Positions 34,416-43,199 of a stretch of DNA of 64,000 nucleotides are shown one piece after another. The stretch covers positions 34,690-98,689 of the forward strand of contig JBEKFQ010000008.1 of assembly GCA_050013235.1 (NCBI GenBank), given 5' to 3'. Below the pieces are notes generated by a model. That model did no database searches, had not been told where the DNA came from, and worked only from the letters and a program-made list of their open reading frames with translations. The translations under genes were made by a program, and so were the position numbers. The stretch comes from RH-AL1 sp050013235 (GTDB taxonomy: Bacteria > Pseudomonadota > Alphaproteobacteria > Rhizobiales > Beijerinckiaceae). The first letter of the stretch is position 1. Every line of letters starts with the position of its first letter.

Positions 34416-35156
34416 TCAGCGCAGGTTGGCCTTGTCGTCATAGGCTTTGAAGTCCACGAGGGTGCCCAGCATTTGCAGATAAGCGACGAGCGCGTCGAGT
34501 TCCGTAATCTGCTTGGGGTCGCCGCCGAAGGTTCGGACATTCGCTTTCGGATAGCGCTTCAAGAAGGCATCGACACCTTTGGAATCGGGATTGGCCTGGG
34601 CTTCGAGATCAAGCCGGGCGTTGGCGATTTCGTCGTCCGTGTAGGGGACGCCAACGATGCGGTTGGTCTTCAAAATATCGGCGATCAGCGTCGTGTCGAG
34701 CGGCGTCCTGGCCAGGAAGGGATAGCCGGGCATCACAGAGGCCGGAACCACCGAGCGCGGATCGGTCAGGTGTTGACGATGCCAATCGTCGGAATATTTG
34801 GCGCCGACGCGTGCGAGGTCCGGCCCAATCCGTTTGGAGCCCCACTGGAAGGGATGATCGTACTGCGACTCCGCCGAGAGCGAAAAGTGGCCGTAACGTT
34901 CGACTTCGTCGCGGATGGCCCGGATCATCTGGCTGTGACAGAGGTAACAGCCCTCGCGAACATAGATGTTGCGCCCGGCGAGCTCGAGAGGCGTGTAAGG
35001 CCTCATGCCGTCGACGGTCTCGATCGTGCTCTTGAGGTAGAACAGCGGGACGATTTCGACCAAGCCGCCGATTGCGACGACAAGGAGAATGCCGACGAGA
35101 AGCAGGATCGAGTTCTTTTCGAGGAGGGAATGCTTTTCCCAGACGTTGGATGTCAT
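34416..35156 (-). CDS. ccoO: cbb3-type cytochrome c oxidase subunit II, monoheme CcoO
   Basis: 246 aa from the ATG giving MTSNVWEKHSLLEKNS; a longer frame is not needed. One N-terminal membrane helix (ILLLVGILLVVAIGGLVEIVPLFYL) and a periplasmic cytochrome c domain with heme motif CYLCHSQMIR (~res 71) and axial Met in SVMPGYPFL. It passes electrons from CcoP to the catalytic subunit. It starts 19 bp after ccoN and ends 9 bp before ccoQ. Confidence 0.97.
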   Translation of the reverse strand: MTSNVWEKHSLLEKNSILLLVGILLVVAIGGLVEIVPLFYLKSTIETVDGMRPYTPLELAGRNIYVREGCYLCHSQMIRAIRDEVERYGHFSLSAESQYDHPFQWGSKRIGPDLARVGAKYSDDWHRQHLTDPRSVVPASVMPGYPFLARTPLDTTLIADILKTNRIVGVPYTDDEIANARLDLEAQANPDSKGVDAFLKRYPKANVRTFGGDPKQITELDALVAYLQMLGTLVDFKAYDDKANLR

Positions 35157-35175
35157 CGTGCGAACTCCTTGCCGG

Positions 35176-36825
35176 TCATTCTGCGGGGGCGAGCGAAAGG
35201 CCCGCCTGCGCATGCGCTTCGGATTCGCCTTGGCGGATCGTCAGGTAAATATTGATGGCCATGATGACGGCGCCGATGAGGAAGAGGCCGCCGCCGATCG
35301 CCCGGATGATGTAATAGGGATGGGTGGCTTGCACGGTTTCGACGAAGGAATATTCGAGGAAGCCGAGCGGGGTATAGGCACGCCACATCAGGCCCTGCAT
35401 GATTCCCGCGACCCACATTGCGGAAATATAGAAGACGATGCCGATGGTCGAGATCCAGAAGTGCCAATCGACGAGCTTCAGCGAATAGAGTTTACGCTGC
35501 CAAAGCCAGGGGATCATACAGTAGAGCGCGCCAAAGGAGATATAGGCGACCCAGCCAAGCGCGCCCGAATGAACGTGACCAATGGTCCAATCGGTATAAT
35601 GCGACAGCGAATTGACCTGTTTGATCGACATCAGCGGCCCTTCGAAGGTCGACATGCCGTAGAAGGCGACCGACACGACCATGATGCGCAAGACAGGGTC
35701 GGTGCGCAGCTTATCCCAGGCGCCGGAAAGGGTCATGAGGCCGTTGATCATGCCGCCCCACGAGGGCATCCACAGCATGATCGAGAAGGTCATCCCCAAT
35801 GTCGAGGCCCATTCGGGCAGGGCGGTGTAGTGAAGATGGTGCGGACCGGCCCAGATATAGAGGAAGATCAAGGACCAGAAATGGATGATCGAAAGGCGGT
35901 AGGAATAAACCGGCCGGCCGGCGCGTTTCGGGATGAAATAGTACATGATCCCGAGAAAGCCGGCCGTCAGAAAGAAGCCAACGGCATTATGGCCGTACCA
36001 CCATTGCACCATGGCATCCTGCGTGCCCGCGAAAGCTTCGTAGGATTTGGTGCCGAAGAAGGAAACGGGCACCGCGAGATTGTTGATGATATGCAGCATC
36101 GCGATGGTGACGATGAAAGCGAGATAGAACCAATTCGCGACGTAAATATGCGGCTCGCGGCGCTTCCAGATCGTCCCGAGAAACAGCAAGAGATAGGCGA
36201 CCCAAACGATGGTCAGCCAAAGGTCGGCATACCATTCCGGTTCCGCATATTCCTTCCCCTGCGTCACGCCGAGGAGATAGCCCGTGCCCGCGATCACGAT
36301 GAAGAAATTATAGCCGAGAATGACGAACCAGGGTGCGATCGAACCCGGCATGCGGGCGCGGCAGGTGCGCTGCACGACATAGAAGGATGTCCCGAGGAGA
36401 ACATTGCCGCCAAAGGCGAAGATCACGGCCGACGTATGCAGCGGACGCAACCGGCCGAAATTGATGTAAGCGGTATCGAAATTGAGAAGCGGAAAGGCCA
36501 GCTCCAGCGCGATATAGAGCCCGACGATGAAACCGGCGAGACCCCAAAACATCGCGGCGATCGAGGCGAATTTGACGGGTCCAAAATTGTAGTTGGGCTT
36601 TCCGTCGATTTCTTGCGGCGGCGCGGTGAAGCCGGCGAGATTGTTTTTAAGAATGAGGACAAAGCCCGCGATGGCGGCGAGCGCGCCGAGCGCGGCATGA
36701 AATGCCATCGGGCCATCAGTGGCTTTGTTAACGACAACGAAACAGGTGATGGCTAGCAGACCAAGAAAGGCTAAAAAGCCACTTTCCTCGAATGAAAGCT
36801 TCGGCGTCGCCCGGGCAATGGTCAT
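35176..36825 (-). CDS. ccoN: cbb3-type cytochrome c oxidase catalytic subunit CcoN
   Basis: 549 aa from the ATG giving MTIARATPKLSFEESG, nine codons inside the longest frame. Twelve or more membrane helices carry the heme-copper ligands: RPLHTSAVIFAFGGN (low-spin heme His), WWYGHNAVGFFLTAGFLGIMYYFIP (CuB His and cross-linked Tyr region), GPHHLHYTALP and IGHVHSGALGW. The enzyme reduces oxygen to water with very high affinity and pumps protons in the inner membrane. The N-terminal ~70 residues are an extra two-helix extension compared with short CcoN forms. The promoter region has a FixK/FNR box 97 bp upstream. Confidence 0.97.
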   Translation of the reverse strand: MTIARATPKLSFEESGFLAFLGLLAITCFVVVNKATDGPMAFHAALGALAAIAGFVLILKNNLAGFTAPPQEIDGKPNYNFGPVKFASIAAMFWGLAGFIVGLYIALELAFPLLNFDTAYINFGRLRPLHTSAVIFAFGGNVLLGTSFYVVQRTCRARMPGSIAPWFVILGYNFFIVIAGTGYLLGVTQGKEYAEPEWYADLWLTIVWVAYLLLFLGTIWKRREPHIYVANWFYLAFIVTIAMLHIINNLAVPVSFFGTKSYEAFAGTQDAMVQWWYGHNAVGFFLTAGFLGIMYYFIPKRAGRPVYSYRLSIIHFWSLIFLYIWAGPHHLHYTALPEWASTLGMTFSIMLWMPSWGGMINGLMTLSGAWDKLRTDPVLRIMVVSVAFYGMSTFEGPLMSIKQVNSLSHYTDWTIGHVHSGALGWVAYISFGALYCMIPWLWQRKLYSLKLVDWHFWISTIGIVFYISAMWVAGIMQGLMWRAYTPLGFLEYSFVETVQATHPYYIIRAIGGGLFLIGAVIMAINIYLTIRQGESEAHAQAGLSLAPAE

Positions 36826-36914
36826 GGGGTTCTCTCTCGGCTCGATAGGCACAGGGCTGGCGTCCGATACCAGCTGCTCGAAACATCGTTTAAGGCAGTC
36901 CTTACGATGGAGCT

Positions 36915-36928
36915 TTGACCCAAATCAA
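36915..36928. promoter_or_regulatory. FixK/FNR-type box between ccoN and hemN
   Basis: TTGAC-CCAA-ATCAA matches TTGAT-N4-ATCAA in 9 of 10 positions, and TTGA-N6-TCAA perfectly. It is centred 41 bp before the chosen hemN ATG and 97 bp before the ccoN ATG; the latter distance suits a class II site (-41.5) for a ccoN transcript starting near 36880. The site overlaps a TTG that could be taken as the hemN start, which is one reason to prefer the later ATG. Confidence 0.8.
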
Positions 36929-36962
36929 GGACGGCAAAGCTTCTCGCGGTCATTTAGGCGGA

Positions 36963-38312
36963 ATGACCGGCCAACGCCTTCTCGACATCACCGATAGATC
37001 CATTCCCCGCTATACGTCCTATCCTGCGGCGCCGCATTTCAACGGCGATGTGGACGGGCGCGTTTATGGCGAGTGGCTCGATTCCCTATCGCGGGCGCCG
37101 GAGCCAGTCTCGCTCTATCTTCACGTGCCCTTTTGCCGGTCGATTTGCTTCTATTGCGGCTGTTCGACGAAGGCGACGCGGCGGGACGAGCCGCTCGCCG
37201 CTTATGCCGCTTTGCTGCGAAAAGAGTTGGCCATGGTGGCCTCTCGGACGGGCCGCCTGCCGGTGTCGCATATTCATTGGGGCGGCGGCACCCCAAATTT
37301 GCTGCCGCCGGCCGTGTTTGCTGGCATCGTTGCCGATATGAAGCGGGATTTCGACATTCTGCCCGATGCCGGACATGCGATGGAACTCGACCCCCGATAT
37401 GTGACGCCGGAGGGGGCCGAAAGTCTTGCCGCGGCCGGCGTCACGCGCGTCAGCCTGGGCGTGCAGGATTTCGATCCGGCGGTTCAAACGATGATCGGCC
37501 GTATTCAGCCCTTCGAAGCCGTCGAATCCGCCGTCGATATCTTACGCCAAGCCGGGATCCGGGATTTCAATTTCGACCTGATCTATGGCCTGCCCGGTCA
37601 GACTCTTGTGTCGATCGATAAGACGGTGCGCTTGGCGGTTGCCTTGAACCCGGGCCGGATCGCCATGTTCGGCTATGCGCATGTGCCCTGGTTCCGCGCC
37701 AACCAGCGGTTGATCGATGAAAACACGCTTCCTGACCGGCCTTTGCGTATTCGTCTCGCGGAGACGGCACGCGAAGCGATCGAGAGCGAGGGTTATGTCT
37801 CCGTGGGGATCGATCACTTCGCGCGGGCCTCGGATTCACTGGCTCGCGCGGCGGCCGCGCGGTCCTTGCGCCGGAATTTTCAGGGCTACACGACCGACCG
37901 GGCGGCCAATCTGATTGGTCTTGGAGCTTCGTCCGTTGGGCAGATGCCGCAAGGCTATGTTCAAAATGCCGCCGATACCGCTGCCTGGATGGAGGCCATT
38001 GGCCAAGGCCAGTTCGCGGTGGTCAAAGGCCGGGCACTGACCGCCGAGGATCGATTGCGCGCGGATGTGATTGCCGAAATTCTGTGCTATTTCGATGCCG
38101 GTTATGCCGCCCTTGCGGTCCGCCACGGCTTCGATGCAGGTATTTTTTCGGGCGCCATCGAAGAGCTCGCGCCGCTCGTGGAAGCGGGTTTTCTGCGGAT
38201 CGAAGCGGGCCGGGTGACGATTTTGCGCGAGGGTCCGGCGCTTGCGCGAATCGTTGCGAGCGCCTTCGATGCCTATCTCAAAACCGGCGCCCGTCATTCC
38301 CTCGCGGTCTAG
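36963..38312 (+). CDS. hemN: Oxygen-independent coproporphyrinogen III oxidase
   Basis: 449 aa from the ATG giving MTGQRLLDITDRSIPRYTSYP, which is the normal start of HemN; a TTG at 36915 would run through the FixK box. Radical SAM cluster motif CRSICFYCGC (C-x3-C-x2-C-x-C), then GGGTPNLLP, the RVSLGVQDFDPAVQ and FNFDLIYGLPGQT patches of this enzyme, and a C-terminal HemN domain (LIGLGASSVGQMPQGYVQN). It decarboxylates coproporphyrinogen III without oxygen, feeding heme synthesis when cbb3 oxidase is used. The gene is divergent from ccoN, and a palindromic repeat starts at its stop codon. Confidence 0.95.
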   Translation: MTGQRLLDITDRSIPRYTSYPAAPHFNGDVDGRVYGEWLDSLSRAPEPVSLYLHVPFCRSICFYCGCSTKATRRDEPLAAYAALLRKELAMVASRTGRLPVSHIHWGGGTPNLLPPAVFAGIVADMKRDFDILPDAGHAMELDPRYVTPEGAESLAAAGVTRVSLGVQDFDPAVQTMIGRIQPFEAVESAVDILRQAGIRDFNFDLIYGLPGQTLVSIDKTVRLAVALNPGRIAMFGYAHVPWFRANQRLIDENTLPDRPLRIRLAETAREAIESEGYVSVGIDHFARASDSLARAAAARSLRRNFQGYTTDRAANLIGLGASSVGQMPQGYVQNAADTAAWMEAIGQGQFAVVKGRALTAEDRLRADVIAEILCYFDAGYAALAVRHGFDAGIFSGAIEELAPLVEAGFLRIEAGRVTILREGPALARIVASAFDAYLKTGARHSLAV

Positions 38313-38355
38313 CATGTCCCGAAAAAGTTGCAGACTTTTTCGGTCGAGGACATGC
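38312..38355 (+). repeat. Palindromic repeat family A, copy 2
   Basis: Outer arms GCATGTCC and GGACATGC, inner arms CGAAAAAGT and ACTTTTTCG. The first base is the last base of the hemN stop codon. Very similar to 750-791, including part of the tail (TTAAAAAGAG, GGTTTTCC). Confidence 0.88.
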
Positions 38356-38401
38356 TTTGACTTCTTAAAAAGAGGGCCGGTTTTCCCCAGGGCAACGTTA
38401 T

Positions 38402-38545
38402 TTAGGTATCGTCGTCGTCGAGAATGCGCCAACTCGCGCCTTCGAGGTCGTCGTATTGCCCCGTCTTGAGCGACCACAGAAATCCGATGAGCCCGGCAAC
38501 GCCGAGTCCAAGCGCGGCGGGGACGAGGAAGAGAAGCACGGTCAT
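38402..38545 (-). CDS. ccoS: cbb3 oxidase maturation protein CcoS
   Basis: 47 aa, found by reading past the ccoI stop codon. The product starts MTVLLFLVPAALGLGVAGLI, one membrane helix, and continues FLWSLKTGQYDDLEGASWRIL with an acidic end (DDDDT). FxWalkxGQYDDLEGpaxRIL is the CcoS signature. It is required with CcoGHI for cofactor insertion into the oxidase. Its ATG overlaps the ccoI TGA by 4 bp, so it is the last gene of ccoGHIS. Confidence 0.95.
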   Translation of the reverse strand: MTVLLFLVPAALGLGVAGLIGFLWSLKTGQYDDLEGASWRILDDDDT

Positions 38546-40854
38546 GTCGAGCTGACCTCCGGGGCGAGGCGTGGCGGAGCGGGGTTCGATTGGTCTCGAA
38601 TCAGATGGCGCGCCCCGAGACGTAGGCGAAGTGCGTTCAATGTGACCGCGATCGAGGAACTCGACATTGCAAGCGCCGCGACGAGCGGACTTGCGTGGCC
38701 GAGGATGGCGATCGGAATAGCGGCGGCATTATAGGCGAGAGCGAAGACGAGATTTTGCGTCATTGTCTGCCGGGCGCGCCGGCTGACCGCGAGAGCATAT
38801 CGGACGGCATCGAGATTGTCGCCGAGAAACACGGCATCCGCGGCTGTCTGGGTCAGACGCGATCCCGTGACGGGCGACATCGAGGCGTGGGCAGCCCGCA
38901 GCGCCGGGGCGTCATTGAGCCCGTCGCCCACCATGAGGACTTTGGCGCCTCGCGCCTCGAGATCATGCAGGTGAGCGATTTTTCCCGCTGGTTTCAGGTC
39001 GGCCTGCCAGGTCTCGATACCGAGTTGCTTGGCCGCACTGGCAACGGCGGGCGCATGATCGCCCGATAATATTTCCACGGAATAGCCAGCCTTTTTGAGG
39101 GCCGCGATCGTCGCCGCCGCGCCGGGACGCAATTGCTGGGCGAGCGCAAAAATCGCCGGGGCTTCGTTCCCCTCGGCATAGGCGACGAAAGAGGCATTGG
39201 GGAAACGCGCGGCGAATGCGGCTAGCCGGCCGGGCTCCACGCCGCAGAAAGACGGCCGCCCGAGACGGACGGTTTGACCTTGGATTTCGGCCTCGATCCC
39301 GGCGCCTGGGACTTCGTGAATGCCGGCTGGCGAGAGCGGCGCGGCGCTCACGGCGCGGGCCAAGGCCCCGGCGAGGGGATGGCGGCTCAAAGCCGCGAGT
39401 CCGCCAGCGCGGCCGAGGAGGCCGGGGCCGTAATCTCCGGCGTTGACGATGTCTTGGCAGGGCAAGGTCAAGGTGCCGGTTTTGTCGAAAACAATCGTAT
39501 CGACCGCCGCGAGGCGTTCGATGGCATCGCCCGTCTGCAGGAGAATACGCTGGCGGAAAAGGAGACCGGAGGTCACCACCTGAACCGCCGGGATCGCCAG
39601 GGCCAAGGCGCAGGGACAGGTGATGATGAGCACGGCAATCGCGTCGGCGAGAGCCGGGCGCCATCCCGCGCCCACGGCGATCCAGCCAATGAATGTCGCC
39701 AAAGCCGCGATATGGACAACCGGCGTATAGGCCCGCGTGACCCGGTCGGCGAGACGCCGCTCTTTCGAACGCGCATCGCCCGCGGCGTTCAACAGACGTT
39801 CGACTTCGTCGAGAAAACTCCCCGCCTCGGCCTTTTCCGCGCGGATCGTGAGCGCGCCGGCGCCATTGGCCGTGCCCGCATAAAGCAGGGTGCCCGCAAC
39901 GGCGGGAACCGGCGTGGTTTCGCCGGTGACGAGGCTGGCGTCGATGTCGGATGCGCCTTCGACAACGAGTCCATCGACCGGGATCCGCTCCCCCGGCCGC
40001 ACCAAGATCATGTCTCCGGGGACGACGGCCGAGACCGGAACCTCGTGGAGCGTGCCATCGGCGGCGACGCGGACGGCGGCCTCCGCCCGCAAGGCGGCCA
40101 GCGTTTCCGCCTCGATGGCGGTGCGGCGGCGCATCGCCTCGTCCAGCGTGCGGCCTACGAGCAGAAAGAACAGCAGCATCAGCGCCGAGTCGAAATAGGC
40201 CTCGCGCGCATGTGTCACCGTATTGAAGAACGAATAGGCTGTCGCGAGCGTGACGCCAACGGCGATGGGCAGGTCGACCGTGATCGACCCGCCGCGAAGC
40301 GTGCGAAGGGCATTCGCGAAAAACGGCCGGCCGGCGATGGCAATGGCGGGCAGGGCGATCAAAGCCGAGACCGCGTGGAAAAAATCGCGTGTTTCCGGCG
40401 TAATGTCGGTGACGTTCCCGGACCAGACCGCGATCGACAGAAGCATGACGTTGGTGGCGGCAAAACCGGCAACGGCGAGACATGTGAGCAGGCGCCGCAT
40501 TTCCGCCGACGCCGTGCTCTGCCGTAACGCGGGATCGAAGGGCCGCGCGGGATGGCCCATGGCGGCGAGCTTTTCGATCATCCGGCCCGGCTCCGCCAGC
40601 GCTGGATTGAAGGAGACCGACAGACGCCGGTCTGTCAGATTGACCCGTGCCGCCGTCACACCGGGAAGGCTAGACATGGCGCGCTCGATGTCGCCCATGC
40701 AGGCCGCGCAGCTGATACCGTCGACCGCGAGTTCGAGACGGGCACCGCCGTCCGCTGCCGGACGGATCCAAGACGACCAGTCGCGCTGAACGCCGCTCGA
40801 GACCGGCGCCAAGTCCGGCGAGGCGGCGAGAGCAGCGGCGGAATCGGTGCTCAT
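38542..40854 (-). CDS. ccoI: Copper-translocating P-type ATPase CcoI (FixI)
   Basis: 770 aa. An N-terminal heavy-metal-associated domain (GISCAACMGDIERAM, C-x2-C), eight membrane helices with the CPC metal site in IITCPCALALAIPAV, the A-domain TGE motif (SLVTGETTPV), the P-domain DKTGTLTLP with phospho-Asp, and MVGDGLNDAPAL. CcoI is a CopA2-type pump that exports copper to the periplasm for the CuB centre of cbb3 oxidase. The slow, assembly-type group is inferred from its position between ccoH (10 bp) and ccoS (4-bp overlap). Confidence 0.97.
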   Translation of the reverse strand: MSTDSAAALAASPDLAPVSSGVQRDWSSWIRPAADGGARLELAVDGISCAACMGDIERAMSSLPGVTAARVNLTDRRLSVSFNPALAEPGRMIEKLAAMGHPARPFDPALRQSTASAEMRRLLTCLAVAGFAATNVMLLSIAVWSGNVTDITPETRDFFHAVSALIALPAIAIAGRPFFANALRTLRGGSITVDLPIAVGVTLATAYSFFNTVTHAREAYFDSALMLLFFLLVGRTLDEAMRRRTAIEAETLAALRAEAAVRVAADGTLHEVPVSAVVPGDMILVRPGERIPVDGLVVEGASDIDASLVTGETTPVPAVAGTLLYAGTANGAGALTIRAEKAEAGSFLDEVERLLNAAGDARSKERRLADRVTRAYTPVVHIAALATFIGWIAVGAGWRPALADAIAVLIITCPCALALAIPAVQVVTSGLLFRQRILLQTGDAIERLAAVDTIVFDKTGTLTLPCQDIVNAGDYGPGLLGRAGGLAALSRHPLAGALARAVSAAPLSPAGIHEVPGAGIEAEIQGQTVRLGRPSFCGVEPGRLAAFAARFPNASFVAYAEGNEAPAIFALAQQLRPGAAATIAALKKAGYSVEILSGDHAPAVASAAKQLGIETWQADLKPAGKIAHLHDLEARGAKVLMVGDGLNDAPALRAAHASMSPVTGSRLTQTAADAVFLGDNLDAVRYALAVSRRARQTMTQNLVFALAYNAAAIPIAILGHASPLVAALAMSSSSIAVTLNALRLRLGARHLIRDQSNPAPPRLAPEVSST

Positions 40855-40864
40855 GTCGCTCGCC

Positions 40865-41395
40865 TCACTGACCCAGGATGATGCGATTGCGGCTCTTGAA
40901 CAAAACCTGGCCGTCGCGCTCGCCTGATATCACGAGGGTCCAGCCGCCATCTTTCGCTTGCTCGAACATGCCGGAGAAACGGCCGGGAATATCTTCGCTG
41001 AGCACGGCCGTGCGATCGAGGAATTCGTTGCTGGGATGCTCGAGCCGGGCCTTCACGGTCAAGCCTGGTATCGGCTTGCCATCGCGGTCGTTGAAGAGAG
41101 CGGAGACATTGGCAAGGCCGGGTGCGCCCTGCGCGCGGGTCACGCCGACATCGACCTTCCAGCCCCGCGCGGCTTGCTCGGCCGCGGCCGTGAGTTCCGT
41201 GCCATAGGTGAGCCCGGTTTGGTAAGCGCTTTTGGTATCGACGCCATTGAAGGTGGTGACGGCCAAATAAGCCATCGTGAAATTGACGGCGAAGACGACA
41301 CCGAAGGCGCCGAGGAGGCACATGAGGAAGGCGCGGCCGGTAAAGACCTTTTCATAAGACGAAGCGGCCGGCGGCCTAGGGAATGTCGGCGTCAT
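40865..41395 (-). CDS. ccoH: cbb3 oxidase assembly protein CcoH (FixH)
   Basis: 176 aa. One N-terminal membrane helix (FLMCLLGAFGVVFAVNFTMAYLAVTTF) and a periplasmic FixH domain with YQTGLTYG, RDGKPIPGLTVKARLEHPS, DGGWTLVISGERDGQVLF. CcoH interacts with the oxidase subunits in the membrane during assembly. The ATG overlaps the ccoG stop by 4 bp and ccoI follows after 10 bp. Confidence 0.93.
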   Translation of the reverse strand: MTPTFPRPPAASSYEKVFTGRAFLMCLLGAFGVVFAVNFTMAYLAVTTFNGVDTKSAYQTGLTYGTELTAAAEQAARGWKVDVGVTRAQGAPGLANVSALFNDRDGKPIPGLTVKARLEHPSNEFLDRTAVLSEDIPGRFSGMFEQAKDGGWTLVISGERDGQVLFKSRNRIILGQ

Positions 41396-42864
41396 GGTGT
41401 TTGGCCCTCCTCTGGCTTCGGCATTTTGAAGAAATCCGATGTGCTGACTTTGTCGCCAAACACGGCGTCCTTGATGCGGAAGGTTATGGGTGTCGTTTCA
41501 CCCAAGCCGGAATGGGGAGGAACCACGACAACCACGCGCACTTCGCGGGACGTGTCGGGACCCACGACGATTTGCGGCTCGACCCCCATCACGGTCGTCG
41601 CGCCGAACGCTTCGACCGCCGCGCCCGGCGGCAGGCCATCGACATGAAGCAGGAAGGTGCGTTCGATGGGCCGCTTGTTCAAAAACCGGATCGTGAAGCC
41701 GTTGCGGACGCCGCCTTGCGAGAGTTTCACGTAAAGCGGATTGCGATCGTGAATGACGTCGAGTCCGGCATAGGCGCGCGTCGCCAACGTGTAGAGCATG
41801 ACCGAGCCAACGACGGCGATGATGCCGGCATAGAGAATGGTCCGAGGGCGGACCAACCGGTAAACAGGCGCGAGGCCCTTGATTCTCCGGGCCATGTTGA
41901 CATCGGTATCGTAGCCGATCAGTCCATCGGGACGGCCGACCTTGGTCATGACCGTATCGCAGGCGTCGATGCAAAGACCGCATTGGACGCAGGCGACTTG
42001 CAGGCCTTCGCGGATATCGACGCCGCTGGGGCAGACCGCGACACATTGCTTGCAATCGATGCAGCCGCCGATGTCTAGGCCCGCGGCCTTGGCCTTCTCC
42101 GACCGTTTCAAGGGCATGCGCGGTTCGCCACGATCGTGGCGGTAGCTCACGGTCAAAGCATATTCGTCCGTCAACGCCGCCTGGATGCGGGGCCAGGGGC
42201 ACATGTAAATGCAGACCTGTTCGCGCATATGGCCGGCGAGCAAATAGGTCGTGGTGGTCAAAAAGGCGATGGCGCCATAGGCCGCCATCGGGGCGGTGCC
42301 CGTCGCGAGTTGCCATACGATGGTTGGCGCATCGTTGAAATAAAGCACCCAGGCTCCGCCGGTCCACCAGGCGATGATGATCCAGGAGAGGTGCTTGGCG
42401 GTCTTCCTCAGGACTTTCTCGACGCTCCAAGGCGCCGCGTCGAGGGCCATGCGCTCACGGCGGTCACCCTCGGTAAGGCGCTCGAAATATTGAAATAAAT
42501 CCGTCCAGACGGTTTGCGGGCAGAGATAGCCGCACCAGACCCGCCCAGCGATGGCGTTCATCAGAAACAGGGTCATGGCGGCAAGAACGAGCAGACCGGT
42601 GATGTAATAGACCTCTTGCGGCCAGATCTCGATGGAGAACAAATAAGCGCGCTTGGTGTCCAGATCGATCAATACCGCCTGGCCAGGCGCATTCGGCCCC
42701 CGGTCCCAGCGCAGGAAGGGCACGAAATAATAGATTCCGAGCGTGATGAAGAGCAGAGCCGTCTTGATGTTGCGGAAGCGGCCCGACACTTTCTGAGGAT
42801 AAATTTTCTTGGCGGATTCATAGAGCGAGTCACCGCCAAGAGCCTCCGCCTGTTCAACGCGCAT
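41392..42864 (-). CDS. ccoG: cbb3 oxidase accessory iron-sulfur protein CcoG (FixG)
   Basis: 490 aa from the ATG giving MRVEQAEALGGDSLYESAKK, with AGGAG ~9 bp upstream; nine extra codons are open above it. Five membrane helices with RVWCGYLCPQTVWTDLF, then two 4Fe-4S motifs (CIDCKQCVAVCPSG and CVQCGLCIDACD), and a C-terminal Ig-like FixG domain. CcoG is a cupric reductase that supplies Cu+ for oxidase assembly. It is the first gene of ccoGHIS and has a FixK-type box 131 bp upstream. Confidence 0.96.
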   Translation of the reverse strand: MRVEQAEALGGDSLYESAKKIYPQKVSGRFRNIKTALLFITLGIYYFVPFLRWDRGPNAPGQAVLIDLDTKRAYLFSIEIWPQEVYYITGLLVLAAMTLFLMNAIAGRVWCGYLCPQTVWTDLFQYFERLTEGDRRERMALDAAPWSVEKVLRKTAKHLSWIIIAWWTGGAWVLYFNDAPTIVWQLATGTAPMAAYGAIAFLTTTTYLLAGHMREQVCIYMCPWPRIQAALTDEYALTVSYRHDRGEPRMPLKRSEKAKAAGLDIGGCIDCKQCVAVCPSGVDIREGLQVACVQCGLCIDACDTVMTKVGRPDGLIGYDTDVNMARRIKGLAPVYRLVRPRTILYAGIIAVVGSVMLYTLATRAYAGLDVIHDRNPLYVKLSQGGVRNGFTIRFLNKRPIERTFLLHVDGLPPGAAVEAFGATTVMGVEPQIVVGPDTSREVRVVVVVPPHSGLGETTPITFRIKDAVFGDKVSTSDFFKMPKPEEGQTP

Positions 42865-43195
42865 TTTTCGTGACTCCTGACCAAGCTCCACAGTCGTTTG
42901 GCTTTGGAGCGTTATGGAACCGCCCTTGACTCGAGACGGGATCGGCTAGGGTAAAAATTACCCGTGTCAGTAGACCGCGGGCGGGGCATTGCGCTAGATC
43001 AAAAGATGTTCGCGCACGAGATAAAATAAGTCGCCGGCATCTTATTGCTAAGCAAATCCTTAACGGGCGAATATTTTGGACAAAGGGCCTGAGCGCGCGG
43101 GTTGCCGAGGGAATCCTCCTTCGCGGCCTCTTCCGCGATCTCGCTTGCGCCATTTTCACGGACGAGGGTGGCCGTTTGGGCGAAGCCCGGAACCT
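42865..43195. other. Region between ccoG and the liv operon
   Basis: About 330 bp. It contains the FixK-type site at 42989-43002, and a minus-strand 66-aa frame (42999-43199) that fills the rest. No terminator for the liv operon could be recognised in it; read-through from livGF into ccoGHIS is therefore possible. Confidence 0.5.
42989..43002. promoter_or_regulatory. FixK-type box upstream of ccoG
   Basis: TTGC-GCTAGA-TCAA fits the rhizobial FixK2 consensus TTG(A/C)-N6-(T/G)CAA exactly, though only the right half is the strong ATCAA. It is centred 131 bp before the ccoG ATG, leaving room for a long leader. Confidence 0.6.
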
Positions 43196-43199
43196 TCAT
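42999..43199 (-). CDS. Possible small gene coupled to livGF
   Basis: 66 aa beginning MKVPGFAQTATLVRENGASE. Its ATG overlaps the stop codon of the LivG-LivF gene by 4 bp (ATGA), the arrangement of translationally coupled genes, and the first ~50 residues have a normal protein-like composition. No domain, signal peptide or membrane segment is recognised, and the end runs into a FixK box. It may be chance. An ordinary gene is less likely than not. Confidence 0.3.
   Translation of the reverse strand: MKVPGFAQTATLVRENGASEIAEEAAKEDSLGNPRAQALCPKYSPVKDLLSNKMPATYFISCANIF

Noticed and set aside
35089..36756. 555-aa plus-strand frame opposite ccoN
   Set aside because: Charged low-complexity translation; ccoN on the other strand is unambiguous.
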